This document shows positions 50,520 to 60,483 of a DNA stretch of 64,000 bases, piece by piece. A model generated the notes under the pieces. It saw only the letters and a program-made list of their open reading frames with translations. It ran no database searches and had not been told where the DNA came from. This stretch comes from Halovenus amylolytica (GTDB lineage Archaea; Halobacteriota; Halobacteria; Halobacteriales; Haloarculaceae). Made by a program: the position numbers and the translations under genes. The stretch is from NCBI GenBank assembly GCA_004015825.1, contig SAYS01000006.1, forward strand, positions 160,665 to 224,664, in the 5' to 3' direction. Position 1 is the stretch's first letter; each line of letters opens with the position of its first letter.

Positions 50520-53123
50520 TCAGTTGGACTCCGCCCGATCGGCGGTAACCGTCGAACTATCCGGGGGGACAGCCCGACCACGGGTCCCCTTGAGAAGGAG
50601 GGCTACGGCAAGGTAGGCAGGCAGACAGACGAGGAGGACCGCCGCGATGATCCCCCAGTCGGCCAGTTCGAGCGGCACTGTCCCGAAGTACTGGTTCAGC
50701 GGCGTGTACAGGACAGCGAGCTGGAGGACGATAGAGGCCCCGACGGCGGCCGCGAGCCACAGATTCGACAGTGTGGGCGTCTCGCGCAGCCAGCGGATGA
50801 CGTACAGCTTCTCGAATTCGAGGAAGACGAAACCGGTGAACACCATCGTCACGGCGTAGGCGGTCGCGTTCGCGGCCCCGTCGAGTGTCACGAACATCAG
50901 TCCGAGCATGACGACCGTCGTGACGAGGCCAGTGCCGCCGATCAGCCCGAGCATCTGGCCGCCGACGATCCCCGACCCGGGTTCGCGGGGTGGTCGCTCC
51001 ATCACGTCCCCGCTTTTGGGGTCGGCCCCGAGCGCGAGCGCCGGCAGCCCGTCGGTCAGCAGGTTGATCCACAGCAACTGGACCGCGGGCAGGATGAGAT
51101 AGCCCGCCAGCGAGGCCAGAAAGACGAGCGCGACCTCCGCGACGTTCGCGCTCAGGAGGTAGGCGACGAACTTCCAGATGTTGTCGAAGATCCCACGCCC
51201 GCGCTCGACGGCCCGCTCGATGGTCGCGTAGTTGTCGTCGAGCAGGACGATATCCGACGCCTGCCTCGCCACGTCGGTCCCGCGGATCCCCATCGCGACG
51301 CCGACGTCGGCGTTTTTCAGCGCCGGCGCGTCGTTGACACCGTCGCCGGTCATCGCGACCTGGTGGCCCTGATCCTGGAGCGCACGCAGAATCCGGACCT
51401 TGTGTTCCGGTGAGGTGCGTGCGAACAGGTCGACCGATTCGACGCGCTCGCGGAGCGTCTCGTCGTCCATCGCTTCGATCTCCCGTCCTTCGAGCAGTTC
51501 GGTGCCGAGTCCGAGCGACTCCGCGATGGCGCGTGCGGTCCGCACGTTGTCGCCGGTGATCATCTTCACCTCGATGCCGGCACGTGTCGTCGCCGCGATT
51601 GCGTCGGCAACCTCCGGCCGCGCCGGATCGATCATCCCGGTCAGGCCGACGAAGATCAGTCCCTCGTCCAGTTCGCTGGTCGACTCCTCCGTGTAGGCCA
51701 TCCCGAGCACGCGGAGCGCGTCGTCACCGAAGTTCTCGACTTTCGTCTCGATCCGTTCGCGGTGTTCGTCGGTCAACTCGACCGGGCCCTCCTCTGTCAG
51801 GAGTCGGTCGCAGTTCGCCAGGACGACCGAGGGGGCACCCTTCACGTAGCCTGCATCGTCGTGGATCGTCCCCATCCACTTCCGTTCCGAGGAGAAGGCC
51901 ACCTCGTCTCGTCGGGGGGTCTGCTCGCGCAACTGTGCGAGATCGATCCCGCGGCTGTCGGCCGCTTCGAGCAACGCCTGCTCGGTTGGATTACCCGATT
52001 CCAGCGTCGAATCGTTACAGAGCGCGCCGATCTCCAGGAGCAATCGCTCCCGGCCCGACGGATCGTTCGTCTCGTCCTCGATGACGCTGTCGTGAATCCA
52101 GAGTCGGCTGACAGTCATCTCGCCTTTCGTCAGCGTCCCCGTCTTGTCCGTACAGATCACGTCGACGGCACCCAGGGCTTCGACTGCCGGCAGCCGGCGG
52201 ACGAGCGCCTGTTCGTCGGCCATCGCACGCACCCCGAGAGCGAGCGTCAGCGTGACCACAGCAGGTAGCCCTTCCGGCACTGCGGCGACGGCCAGCGAGA
52301 CTGCGGTGAGTGCGGCCTGGACGGCCTCTGTCCCGCGGAAGAACAGAAACGGCGCGACCAGTGCCGAGAGCACGAGCACGCCGATTCCGAGGTTGCGCCC
52401 CAGTTCGTCGAGTTCGCCCTGCAGCGGTGTCTCCGTCTCCTCGGTCGCTGCGAGTTCCCCCGCGATGTCACCGACCTCCGTCTCCATCCCCGTCTCGGTG
52501 ACGACGGCGACTGCCTTGCCGCGGGTGACGTTCGTCCCCTTGTAGACCATGCTGTCGCGGTCGGCGAGCGGGGTCTCCGGCTCGACCGCTGCCGATGATT
52601 TCCCGACCGGGACGGACTCGCCGGTCAGTGCGGCCTCGTCGATTTCGAGGTCGGAGACGTCGAGCAGCCGACTGTCGGCAGGTACCACGTCGCCATCAGT
52701 CAGTTCGATCACGTCGCCCGGGACGAGTTTCGTCGCCTCCATCTCCTGGCTCTCGCCGTCCCGTCGAACCGTCGCCGTCGGGGCAGCAAGTTCCCTGAGC
52801 GATTCGAGGCTCTGTTCGGCGCGGTAGTCCTGGACGAAGCCGAAGATCCCGTTGGCGACGACGATGATCGTGATCAGCACTGCATCGACCGCGTGGCCCG
52901 CCAGTACCGAGAGAATGGCGGCGGCGACGAGCACCCAGATCAGAACGCTGTCGAACTGGGCGAGAAAGATCGAAAGCGGTGACCGGCCACCTCTCCCGAC
53001 GATCTCGTTTTTTCCGTACTCGTCGAGTCGGCGCCGGGCCGCATCGGCTGTCAACCCCTCTTTTTGTGTTTCGAGTGCATCGAGGACACGCTCGGGGACG
53101 GTTGCGTAGGCGGGCTCCTCCAT
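50520..53123 (-). CDS. P2-type cation-transporting ATPase (Ca2+/PMR1-like)
   Basis: The 867-residue pump has the cation-ATPase N-domain (PERVLDALETQKEGLTADAA), ALTGESVPVGKS near 166-177, the phosphorylated Asp in VICTDKTGTLTKGEMTV near 330, KMITGDNVRTARAIAESLG near 540 and [20 protein letters not shown] near 600. Ten membrane helices; the M4 segment with AAVPEGLPAVVTLTLALGVR carries the PEGLP motif of P2-type pumps. Ca2+ is the likely ion; Na+ or others are possible. Close spacing to DUF211 (28 bases). Confidence 0.9.
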   Translation of the reverse strand: MEEPAYATVPERVLDALETQKEGLTADAARRRLDEYGKNEIVGRGGRSPLSIFLAQFDSVLIWVLVAAAILSVLAGHAVDAVLITIIVVANGIFGFVQDYRAEQSLESLRELAAPTATVRRDGESQEMEATKLVPGDVIELTDGDVVPADSRLLDVSDLEIDEAALTGESVPVGKSSAAVEPETPLADRDSMVYKGTNVTRGKAVAVVTETGMETEVGDIAGELAATEETETPLQGELDELGRNLGIGVLVLSALVAPFLFFRGTEAVQAALTAVSLAVAAVPEGLPAVVTLTLALGVRAMADEQALVRRLPAVEALGAVDVICTDKTGTLTKGEMTVSRLWIHDSVIEDETNDPSGRERLLLEIGALCNDSTLESGNPTEQALLEAADSRGIDLAQLREQTPRRDEVAFSSERKWMGTIHDDAGYVKGAPSVVLANCDRLLTEEGPVELTDEHRERIETKVENFGDDALRVLGMAYTEESTSELDEGLIFVGLTGMIDPARPEVADAIAATTRAGIEVKMITGDNVRTARAIAESLGLGTELLEGREIEAMDDETLRERVESVDLFARTSPEHKVRILRALQDQGHQVAMTGDGVNDAPALKNADVGVAMGIRGTDVARQASDIVLLDDNYATIERAVERGRGIFDNIWKFVAYLLSANVAEVALVFLASLAGYLILPAVQLLWINLLTDGLPALALGADPKSGDVMERPPREPGSGIVGGQMLGLIGGTGLVTTVVMLGLMFVTLDGAANATAYAVTMVFTGFVFLEFEKLYVIRWLRETPTLSNLWLAAAVGASIVLQLAVLYTPLNQYFGTVPLELADWGIIAAVLLVCLPAYLAVALLLKGTRGRAVPPDSSTVTADRAESN

Positions 53124-53173
53124 CGTGTCGTCATTCGAACCAATCGCCTAAAGAACTACTCCCGGCAGCCCCG

Positions 53174-53722
53174 TCACTCGCAAATTGTGAGGAAGTTCTC
53201 GAAGACGGCCTCGCCCTCTTCGGTGTGTGCCACCTCGGGGTGCCACTGGACGCCGAACAGCTCCCGGTCGGTGTCGCTCATCGCCTCGACACCACAGACG
53301 TCACTCTTTGCCGTGCGCTTGAACCCCTCTGGGACCTGCTTCACTTCGTCGGCGTGACTCGCCCAGACCCGGGTTTCGGGTGCGAGCGAGCCGACGAGTG
53401 GGTCGTCCGCTTCGGTGATCTCGACGGTGACGTCGGCGTAGCCGCCGTACTCGCCGGCACCGACCGTGCCGCCGAGCTCCGCCGCGATAACTTGCATACC
53501 GAGACAGATACCGAAGACGGGGATATCGAGCTCCAGATAGTCTGCACAGTTGCCGATGCGGTCGATATCCGGGCCGCCGGAGAGGACGAGCCCGTCGGCG
53601 TCGATCGCTTCGGGGGGCGTCTCGTTGTCGACGATGTCGACGTCGACGCCCATGTCACGGAGCGCACGCTGTTCGAGATGCGTGAACTGCCCGTGGTTGT
53701 CGATTACGTCGATCCGTGTCAT
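53174..53722 (-). CDS. guaAA: GMP synthase, glutaminase subunit (GuaAa)
   Basis: A class I glutamine amidotransferase that hands ammonia to the separate archaeal GMP synthetase subunit. The 182-residue protein has the catalytic Cys73 in FGICLGMQVIA and the His/Glu of GVQWHPEVAHTEEG near 165-178. Archaea split the two parts of GuaA; the synthetase subunit is not in this window. Confidence 0.93.
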   Translation of the reverse strand: MTRIDVIDNHGQFTHLEQRALRDMGVDVDIVDNETPPEAIDADGLVLSGGPDIDRIGNCADYLELDIPVFGICLGMQVIAAELGGTVGAGEYGGYADVTVEITEADDPLVGSLAPETRVWASHADEVKQVPEGFKRTAKSDVCGVEAMSDTDRELFGVQWHPEVAHTEEGEAVFENFLTICE

Positions 53723-53774
53723 TGCTCCTCCGTAACAGAGCGGGGAATAAATGTTGTCTGTTCTGCGATGGTGG

Positions 53775-53805
53775 TTTGGGAGGCTTCGAGTACTGTTCTC
53801 CCAAA
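53775..53805. repeat. Inverted repeat between guaAa and the zinc-finger gene
   Basis: TTTGGGAG and CTCCCAAA pair with a 15-base loop. It lies about 75 bases after the zinc-finger gene, read on the - strand. It could be a terminator of that gene or an RNA structure in the guaAa leader. Confidence 0.35.
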
Positions 53806-53880
53806 AGAGGGTTCGTGCTATCTCGACCGCTCAGGACTCGGCTTCCGTCCGACAGACCGCTATCATCACGACGACCGATC

Positions 53881-54039
53881 TCAGAGTCCGACTCGACTCA
53901 CGACCTCGCACTCGTCACAGCGGAGTTCGACAGAACCGTCCTCGAACCGCGGCCCGCGGACGATATCCCGCGACCCGCACTCCGGACAGCTCAGCCACTC
54001 GTAGATCGAGATGTGCTGGTTTTGCGTTCTGGCTGACAT
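53881..54039 (-). CDS. Small CPxCG-type zinc-finger protein (52 aa)
   Basis: ATG 54039 to TGA 53881-53883 gives MSARTQNQHISIYEWLSC and then two knuckles, C18-P-E-C21-G and C41-D-E-C44. This is the standard two-knuckle zinc ribbon of haloarchaeal small proteins. No partner domain. It lies alone between guaAa and the gamma-glutamyltransferase gene. Confidence 0.75.
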   Translation of the reverse strand: MSARTQNQHISIYEWLSCPECGSRDIVRGPRFEDGSVELRCDECEVVSRVGL

Positions 54040-54170
54040 TGTCCTTTACTACGGCCCGAGTACGTATTAATTGTGTGGCTGGCCTGTTGTCTGGACTACA
54101 GTTTTGGTGAGAATACGTGTAGAAGAACTCTGTAATGTTGGCTGTATGTCCACTTCTATTCGAAATTAAT

Positions 54171-55808
54171 TCAATATCCTGATACCTGACCATCTTTCCG
54201 TGGCTCGGCTGCGCCCGAGCGGATATTCCCGTCACTTCTGGCGATTTCGGCGCCGCCGAAGGCACTCGGTGGTTCGATCCGGACGTCGTGGCCCCGACGG
54301 GCCAGTTTCGGCGCGATCCCGTCCGCGATCCGCTCCTCGACAGCCAGGGTACCATCGGCCCGGTACCGCCAGCGCGGCGCGTCGAGGGCGGCCTGCAGTC
54401 CCATCCCGTAGTCGACGATGTTCGCGAGCACCTGGACGTGGCCCTGTGGCTGCATGTAGCCACCCATCACGCCGAATGCGAGCCAGTCGTCCTCACTGAA
54501 TCGGGCGAGTGCTGGCACGAGCGTGTGGAACGGCCGTTTCCCGGGTTCGAGACTGTTCGGCACCTCCCCGGAGAGTGAGAAGGAGGCACCACGATTCTGG
54601 AGTGCGATTCCAGTGTTGCCGGCGACGAGTCCGCTCCCGAAGCCAGCGAACCGGGAGTTGATGTACGAGACCACGTTGCCAGTCTCGTCGGCGACGGTCA
54701 ACAGCACCGTATCCGAATCCTCGCCTGCCGCGTCGGGGGTTCCGACGCCGACGTCGGTCACCGCCGCATCCGGGCTGTAGGCCTCGGCACGCCGCTTCGC
54801 GTACGATTTCTCGTGCAGCGCCGGGACCGGTTCGAATTCCGGATCGGTGATGTAGTGGTGGCCGTCGTGGAAGGCCAGTTTCAACGCTTCCGCGAAGGCG
54901 TGCACCCGGTCGGCCGACTCGTAGGGGTGGTCGCCGGCGCCGATCTCCGCGGCGATGTTGAGTGCTTCGAGCGCGATCTGGCCCTGGTTGTTCGCGCCGA
55001 GTTCGAACACCTCGCAGTCGCCGTACGTCGTCGAGATGGGATCGAGCCACTCGACAGAAAACGCTGCGAGATCGTCGACCGTCAGAAAACCACCTTTCGA
55101 CTGCACCTCGTCGGCGATGGTCTCGCCGATCTCACCCTCGTAGAGCGCGTCCGCACCCTCCTGTGCGATCTGTGACAGTGACTCGCCTAACTCCGGGAGA
55201 CGCATCTCCTGGCCGACAGTCGGTGCCCTCCCGTCGACGAGATAGGCCTCGCGCGCGTGCTCGTCTTCGAACAGTTCCTCGCCGTGTTGCCACTGTGCGG
55301 CGACGACCTCGGTGACTGGATACCCCTCCGTCGCGTACTCGATCGCCGGCTGGAGAACCTCCGAGAGGCTTCGTCGGCCGAGTTCCTCGACTGTCGCCTC
55401 CCACCCCCGTGCTGTTCCGGGAACAGTGACGGTGTGCGGGCCGTGATCCGGCATCGTCACACCCGAGCGATCCCTGTCGCTGCCGTACTCCGTTGACTCG
55501 TCGTCGACTGCGTCCCGGACCAGTTCTCGACTCGCGCCCTCGGGAGCAGGCCCGCAGGCGCGCATCCCGCCGATTTCGCCGTCGGCGGTCCGATAGCAAG
55601 CGAAGACGTCTCCCCCGAGTCCCGTACTCGTCGGTTCGACGACGTTCAGCGCTGCAGCCGTCGCCACTGCCGCGTCGAAAGCGTTCCCACCGTCGCGGAG
55701 TACCGAGACCCCTGCCTCGGCAGCGAGTGGCTGACTGGTAGCGACGACACCGTTCGGTGCGTACACTGTCGATCGGCGTGACGTGAACCGATCTAGATCC
55801 GGTTCCAT
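54171..55808 (-). CDS. ggt: Gamma-glutamyltransferase family protein
   Basis: The 545-residue Ntn-hydrolase has the family N-terminus APNGVVATSQPLAAEAGVSV, the DGGNAFDAAVATAAALNVVE stretch and the presumed nucleophile Thr at about residue 365 in EDSDTVLLTVADETGNVVS. Later come YMQPQGHVQVLANIVDYGMG and APRWRY. No signal peptide. It may act on gamma-glutamyl compounds (haloarchaea use gamma-glutamylcysteine as thiol). Confidence 0.88.
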   Translation of the reverse strand: MEPDLDRFTSRRSTVYAPNGVVATSQPLAAEAGVSVLRDGGNAFDAAVATAAALNVVEPTSTGLGGDVFACYRTADGEIGGMRACGPAPEGASRELVRDAVDDESTEYGSDRDRSGVTMPDHGPHTVTVPGTARGWEATVEELGRRSLSEVLQPAIEYATEGYPVTEVVAAQWQHGEELFEDEHAREAYLVDGRAPTVGQEMRLPELGESLSQIAQEGADALYEGEIGETIADEVQSKGGFLTVDDLAAFSVEWLDPISTTYGDCEVFELGANNQGQIALEALNIAAEIGAGDHPYESADRVHAFAEALKLAFHDGHHYITDPEFEPVPALHEKSYAKRRAEAYSPDAAVTDVGVGTPDAAGEDSDTVLLTVADETGNVVSYINSRFAGFGSGLVAGNTGIALQNRGASFSLSGEVPNSLEPGKRPFHTLVPALARFSEDDWLAFGVMGGYMQPQGHVQVLANIVDYGMGLQAALDAPRWRYRADGTLAVEERIADGIAPKLARRGHDVRIEPPSAFGGAEIARSDGNIRSGAAEPRKDGQVSGY

Positions 55809-55967
55809 ACCAGTCCCTTGCAGAGAGACTCATATGGTTTTGTGGGTGGCCACTCCAGGCGCGACCCGCTCCCCGACTATGGCCCATGTAAACACTTCAT
55901 ACATACTCGTTTACTCAGATTATTAGAATCCCTGTAACTACGGCTCCTCGGTGGTAACTACCAGTAG

Positions 55968-56798
55968 ATGGCATATGCAATCGTCCACTTTCTCGTCGGT
56001 GCGTCTATTTTCCTCCTTCTTGCGGCACCGCTGACACTCCGGTTCGAGAGCGTGCAGGACTCGGCGCTGGTGCTCGTGACAGTGGGTGGGATCTGGGGAC
56101 TGGTGCCGGACATTCATCACCTGACGCCGGTCTTTCAGGAGCCGCTGTATGCACTCCACGGCACTCCACTGGTCGATCTGTTCGCCTTCCATTACATGCT
56201 GGATCTGGATCCAGTACGCGACCGACCACGGCTGGCGATTTTCGTCTCGCTGGCGTTGTTCTGTCTTTCCGTGGCTGTCTTTACAGCCACCTCTCGGATG
56301 GGGAGCCAGTACGAGAACCGGCGTGTGACTGTCGACACCGGGGTCGTAACTGCCATCCTCGCCGCGGCACTCGTCTCGATGACGGTCCTCGGTGTGGTCT
56401 TCCTCTCGGGTGGTTACCTCAACTCCATCGGGCTGCTCACCGGTTCGAATGCGCTCCGCGGCTGGCTGCTGTTGGCTGGCGCGACGACCGCCGGCGCCGC
56501 CGGATTCAGTCTGCTCGTCGAACTGGGGCCCGGTGCTGACGCGCTCTCGCCGGGACGGGCCGGGGTGATCGGAGCGCTCCTCGGTGTGGTCGCCTGGCTG
56601 TTCGGCGTCGTGATGGCCTTACCGATCTTCTTGCTCCGCTTTTTTGGGACCGATCTCTCGCTTGTACACGTCGACGCGTTCACACTGGTCGGATTTGCCG
56701 TTGCCGGCGGCGCACTCGGATCGACGTACATCGTCGTCGCCCGGCGGGTCAGCGACGGCTCCACCCGACAGCAAGACCAGTTCAGTCTGCAGCGATAG
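55968..56798 (+). CDS. Haloarchaeal polytopic membrane protein
   Basis: The 276-residue protein has about seven hydrophobic segments, beginning MAYAIVHFLVGASIFLLLAA. GIWGLVPDIHHLTP is an early His/Asp-containing loop that resembles the metal-binding loops of YdjM-type proteins. Function unknown; a clear membrane protein by composition. Confidence 0.7.
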   Translation: MAYAIVHFLVGASIFLLLAAPLTLRFESVQDSALVLVTVGGIWGLVPDIHHLTPVFQEPLYALHGTPLVDLFAFHYMLDLDPVRDRPRLAIFVSLALFCLSVAVFTATSRMGSQYENRRVTVDTGVVTAILAAALVSMTVLGVVFLSGGYLNSIGLLTGSNALRGWLLLAGATTAGAAGFSLLVELGPGADALSPGRAGVIGALLGVVAWLFGVVMALPIFLLRFFGTDLSLVHVDAFTLVGFAVAGGALGSTYIVVARRVSDGSTRQQDQFSLQR

Positions 56799-56836
56799 CT
56801 GGATCTCGGTGACTCGCCGACGAACCACCAGCAGAG

Positions 56837-57034
56837 CTACGCTGACGCGTCGTAGCCCGCGTCTTCGACAGCCCGGACGAGCGAGTCCGGATCTGCGGCG
56901 CCATCGACCGTGACCGAGCCACTCTCGTGATCGGCGGTCACCTCCGTGACACCCTCGACTCCTTCGAGCGCTTCCTCGACGGTCTGCTCGCAGTGATCAC
57001 AGCTCATCCCTTCGACGGTGAGTGTCTGACTCAT
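56837..57034 (-). CDS. copZ: CopZ-type heavy-metal chaperone (HMA domain)
   Basis: From ATG 57034 the 65-residue protein has the HMA metal site GMSCDHC (Cys12 and Cys15) and the usual beta-alpha-beta pattern (TLTVEG, EEALEGVEGVTEVTAD, VRAVEDAGYD). It would carry Cu(I) to the CopA pump encoded 830 bases away. The frame upstream of 57034 (to 57448) is only the shadow of the divergent regulator. Confidence 0.9.
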   Translation of the reverse strand: MSQTLTVEGMSCDHCEQTVEEALEGVEGVTEVTADHESGSVTVDGAADPDSLVRAVEDAGYDASA

Positions 57035-57101
57035 CTGTAGCTGGCTGTAAGAGGCTCCAAAGTTTGTACGTTTCCCATTGCATTCGAAGGTATATTCGAT
57101 C

Positions 57102-57119
57102 TTGGACTTCGGTTTCCAA
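57102..57119. promoter_or_regulatory. Possible copper-regulator operator, copZ / regulator spacer
   Basis: TTGGA-N8-TCCAA lies between the divergent copZ and regulator genes, directly before the regulator's TATA-like CATATTT (57122-57128). A further half site TCCAAA is at 57056-57061. The same half sites form a tighter palindrome before copA. Confidence 0.4.
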
Positions 57120-57157
57120 GGCATATTTCGGGAAACAGTATTGTATCCGGAGTCAGT

Positions 57158-57757
57158 ATGTCGTATATGCGCGAACTCGACGAGACCGACATGGAGATTC
57201 TCTCGCTTCTGGCGGAGAATGCGCGCCGTCCGTTCAGCGAAATCGGTGACGAGGTCGGTCTCTCCGGACCTGCGGTCTCGGACCGTGTGGAGCGGCTCCA
57301 GGAGGTCGGCGTCATCAACCACTTCACGATCGATCTCGACCGGGCCCAGCTTCGCGCCGGTGTCCCGGTGTTGATCCAGGTCGAACTCCCCGCCGAATCG
57401 CTCGAACAGGCGCGTGACCGCCTTCGTGACGCCGACGGTGTCGAGCACCTGTTCGTTACGTCCGAAGGCGAACTCTGGTTCTACGCCCGTATCGAGGCAC
57501 AGAACGTCCGGTCCTGGATCGAGAACCAGTTCGCTGACGTTGCGATCTCGGACTACTCGATCACGCTAGTCGATACCGTCGAGTGGACGCCCTCGGTCGA
57601 TGGTGTCGAGTTCGCACTCACCTGTGCGGAGTGTTCGAATACGGTCGACAGCGAGGGCGAGACGGCCCGGATCGACGGCGAGGTGTACCACTTCTGCTGT
57701 TCTTCGTGTCTCTCACGGTTCGAGGAGCGATACCAGCGTCTCGAAGAACGAGCCTGA
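57158..57757 (+). CDS. Lrp/AsnC-type regulator with C-terminal TRASH metal-binding domain
   Basis: The 199-residue protein has an N-terminal Lrp-type helix-turn-helix (ELDETDMEILSLLAENARRP, then VGLSGPAVSDRVERL), a central part like AsnC, and a C-terminal TRASH domain with CAECSNT and YHFCCSSCLSRFEERY. TRASH-domain regulators in archaea sense copper; the divergent copZ and downstream copA fit. Start could also be ATG 57167 (MRELDE). Confidence 0.88.
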   Translation: MSYMRELDETDMEILSLLAENARRPFSEIGDEVGLSGPAVSDRVERLQEVGVINHFTIDLDRAQLRAGVPVLIQVELPAESLEQARDRLRDADGVEHLFVTSEGELWFYARIEAQNVRSWIENQFADVAISDYSITLVDTVEWTPSVDGVEFALTCAECSNTVDSEGETARIDGEVYHFCCSSCLSRFEERYQRLEERA

Positions 57758-57781
57758 GTATCAACTGGAATCCGGACTCCC

Positions 57782-57794
57782 TTTGGAATCCAAA
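57782..57794. promoter_or_regulatory. Palindrome before copA (possible operator)
   Basis: TTTGGA-A-TCCAAA is a perfect 6+1+6 palindrome in the spacer between the regulator and copA, 73 bases before ATG 57867. The half sites equal those in the copZ/regulator spacer. Confidence 0.45.
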
Positions 57795-57866
57795 CTCTCG
57801 GGCGCACCAAGCACCGCTTTGCAAGTAACAAACTGCCTAAAGGTGGCTCCCGTAGACTAGAGTACC

Positions 57867-60482
57867 ATGACGACTCGACGGACCCAGCTCGATATCACGG
57901 GGATGTCCTGCGCCAACTGTTCGGCGACGATCCAGGACACCGTGGAATCTCTCGACGGTGTCACGGAGGCGGACGCCAACTTCGCCACCGACGAGGGCGC
58001 AGTCGAGTACGACCCCGAGGAGGTAACGCTACGGGAGATCTTCGAGACGATCGAGGACGCCGGCTACGGCGCCGTCTCGGAGACGGTGACGATTGCCATC
58101 TCCGATATGACCTGTGCGAACTGTGCCGAGGCCAACGCGACCGCACTGGAGGACACGCCGGGTGTCATCGAGGCGGACGTCAACTACGCGACCGACGAAG
58201 CACAGGTCAGATACAACCCTGCGGACGTCTCTCTCGACGCCCTGTACGACGCCATCGAAGACGCAGGATACTCGCCCGTGCGCGAGGATGGCGACGACGA
58301 CTCGGGCCAGAGCGCACGGGATACAGCCCGCGAAGCCGAGACAAGAAAGCAGCTCCGGCTGACGCTGTTCGGGGCCGCTCTCTCGGCGCCGATGCTGTTT
58401 TTCCTCGTCGACAAGTTCCTCCTGGGTGGGACGGTCGTCCCTGAGACGATCTTCGGCCTGGAGATGGGCTGGATCGAGTTCCTGCTTGCGACCCCGGTCC
58501 AGGCGATTCTCGGCTGGCCGTTCTACCGGAACTCCTACAAAGCGATCGTCAAGAACGGCCGTGCCAACATGGACGTACTGATCGCGCTGGGCTCGTCGAC
58601 GGCCTATCTCTACTCGGTGGCCGTTCTGTCGGGCCTGATCGCCGGCGACGTCTACTTCGATACGGCGGCGCTGATCCTCGTGTTCATCACGCTCGGGAAC
58701 TACCTCGAAGCCCGCTCGAAGGGCCAGGCCGGCGAAGCGCTCCGGAAACTGCTGGAAATGGAGGCCGAGACGGCCACGCTCGTCGACGAGGATGGCAACG
58801 AACAGGAAGTCCCACTCGAAGACGTCGCGGTCGGCGACCGGATGAAGATCCGACCCGGTGAGCAGATTCCGACCGACGGCGTCGTCTTCGACGGCCAGTC
58901 TGCCGTCGACGAGTCGATGGTCACAGGCGAGTCCGTCCCAGTCGAGAAAAGCGAGGGCGACGAGGTCGTCGGATCGACGATCAACGAGAACGGTGTCCTC
59001 GTCGTCGAGGCGACGAAGGTCGGCGAGGATACGGCGCTCCAGCAGATCGTCCAGACGGTCAAGGAGGCCCAGTCACGCCAGCCCGAGATCCAGAACGTCG
59101 CGGACCGCATCTCCGCGTACTTCGTCCCGATCGTCATCGTCAACGCCTTGTTCTGGGGGACTGTCTGGTTTCTCTTCCCCGGGGCACTCGCTGGCTTCGT
59201 CGACGCGCTCCCGCTGTGGGGGCAGGTCGCCGGCGGGCCAGCCGTCGTCGGAGGCGGTGTCTCTATCTTCGAGTTCGCGGTCATCGTCTTCGCCTCCGCG
59301 GTGTTGATCGCCTGTCCCTGTGCGCTGGGGCTGGCGACGCCCGCCGCGACGATGGTCGGGACGACGATCGGTGCCCAGAACGGCGTCCTATTCAAGGGTG
59401 GTGACATCCTCGAACGCGCGAAGGACGTCGACACCGTCGTCTTCGACAAGACCGGGACGCTGACCGAAGGCGAGATGGAGCTGACCGACGTGGTCGTCTT
59501 CGACCGAGCGGGGAATCCGGTTCCTGATGGTGGCGAGCCAGCAGCCGACGGCGGACAGCTCGCCCGCGAGCAGGTCTCCGAGGACGACGTGCTCCGGCTG
59601 GCCGCATCGGCCGAGAGTGGCAGCGAACACCCACTCGCACAGGCGATCGTCGCCGGTGCAGAGGAGCGCGGTATCGAGCTAACCGATCCAGAGTCCTTCG
59701 AAAACGTCCCTGGCCACGGTATTCGGGCGACAGTCGACGGTACCGAGGTACTGGTCGGCAACCGCAAACTGCTCCGTGACAACGGAATCGATCCAGAGCC
59801 CGCCACGGAGACGATGGAACGACTCGAAAGCGAGGGCAAGACGGCGATGCTCGTCGCCCGCCTCTCGGGTGATGGGACGGGCGAACTCCTCGGTGTGGTC
59901 GCCGACGCCGACACGGTCAAGGAAAGCGCAAAGAACGCTGTGGCCGACCTGCGCGAGCGAGGACTCGACGTGATGATGCTGACCGGCGACAACGAGCGGA
60001 CTGCCCGCGCAGTCGCCGAGCAGGTCGGGATCGATCCCGACAAGGTCCGTGCGGAGGTCCTCCCGGAAGACAAATCGGATGCGGTCGAGCAGATCCAGCA
60101 GGAGGGTCGCCGGGCGATGATGGTCGGCGACGGCGTCAACGACGCGCCGGCACTGGCTGTCGCCTACGTCGGGACGGCGATCGGTTCCGGCACCGACGTC
60201 GCCATCGAGGCCGCGGACGTGACGCTGATGCGCGACGACCCACAGGACGTGGTGAAGGCGATCCGGATCTCGGATGCGACGCTGCAGAAGATCAAGCAGA
60301 ATCTCTTCTGGGCGCTCGGCTACAACACGTCGATGATTCCGCTGGCCTCCCTGGGGCTGTTACAGCCAGTGCTCGCCGCGGCGGCGATGGCTTTCTCCAG
60401 CGTCTCCGTGCTGGCCAACAGTCTCTTCTTCCGGCGGTACAAGCCGGATCAGGAGTACGAACTGTTCGGCCGATTCCGGTAG
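57867..60482 (+). CDS. copA: Copper-exporting P1B-type ATPase (CopA)
   Basis: The 871-residue pump has two N-terminal HMA domains (GMSCANC at about 11-17 and DMTCANC near 78-84), eight membrane helices, [14 protein letters not shown] near 351, CPC in [18 protein letters not shown] near 490, the phosphorylated Asp in [12 protein letters not shown] near 530, SEHPLAQAI near 590 and [15 protein letters not shown] near 755. Those motifs together define Cu+ export ATPases. A target of the TRASH regulator upstream. Confidence 0.95.
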   Translation: MTTRRTQLDITGMSCANCSATIQDTVESLDGVTEADANFATDEGAVEYDPEEVTLREIFETIEDAGYGAVSETVTIAISDMTCANCAEANATALEDTPGVIEADVNYATDEAQVRYNPADVSLDALYDAIEDAGYSPVREDGDDDSGQSARDTAREAETRKQLRLTLFGAALSAPMLFFLVDKFLLGGTVVPETIFGLEMGWIEFLLATPVQAILGWPFYRNSYKAIVKNGRANMDVLIALGSSTAYLYSVAVLSGLIAGDVYFDTAALILVFITLGNYLEARSKGQAGEALRKLLEMEAETATLVDEDGNEQEVPLEDVAVGDRMKIRPGEQIPTDGVVFDGQSAVDESMVTGESVPVEKSEGDEVVGSTINENGVLVVEATKVGEDTALQQIVQTVKEAQSRQPEIQNVADRISAYFVPIVIVNALFWGTVWFLFPGALAGFVDALPLWGQVAGGPAVVGGGVSIFEFAVIVFASAVLIACPCALGLATPAATMVGTTIGAQNGVLFKGGDILERAKDVDTVVFDKTGTLTEGEMELTDVVVFDRAGNPVPDGGEPAADGGQLAREQVSEDDVLRLAASAESGSEHPLAQAIVAGAEERGIELTDPESFENVPGHGIRATVDGTEVLVGNRKLLRDNGIDPEPATETMERLESEGKTAMLVARLSGDGTGELLGVVADADTVKESAKNAVADLRERGLDVMMLTGDNERTARAVAEQVGIDPDKVRAEVLPEDKSDAVEQIQQEGRRAMMVGDGVNDAPALAVAYVGTAIGSGTDVAIEAADVTLMRDDPQDVVKAIRISDATLQKIKQNLFWALGYNTSMIPLASLGLLQPVLAAAAMAFSSVSVLANSLFFRRYKPDQEYELFGRFR

Positions 60483-60483
60483 C

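Noticed and set aside
58700..60139. 479-residue antisense frame in copA
   Set aside because: Ser-rich shadow of the copA coding sequence with no motif, start signal or promoter.
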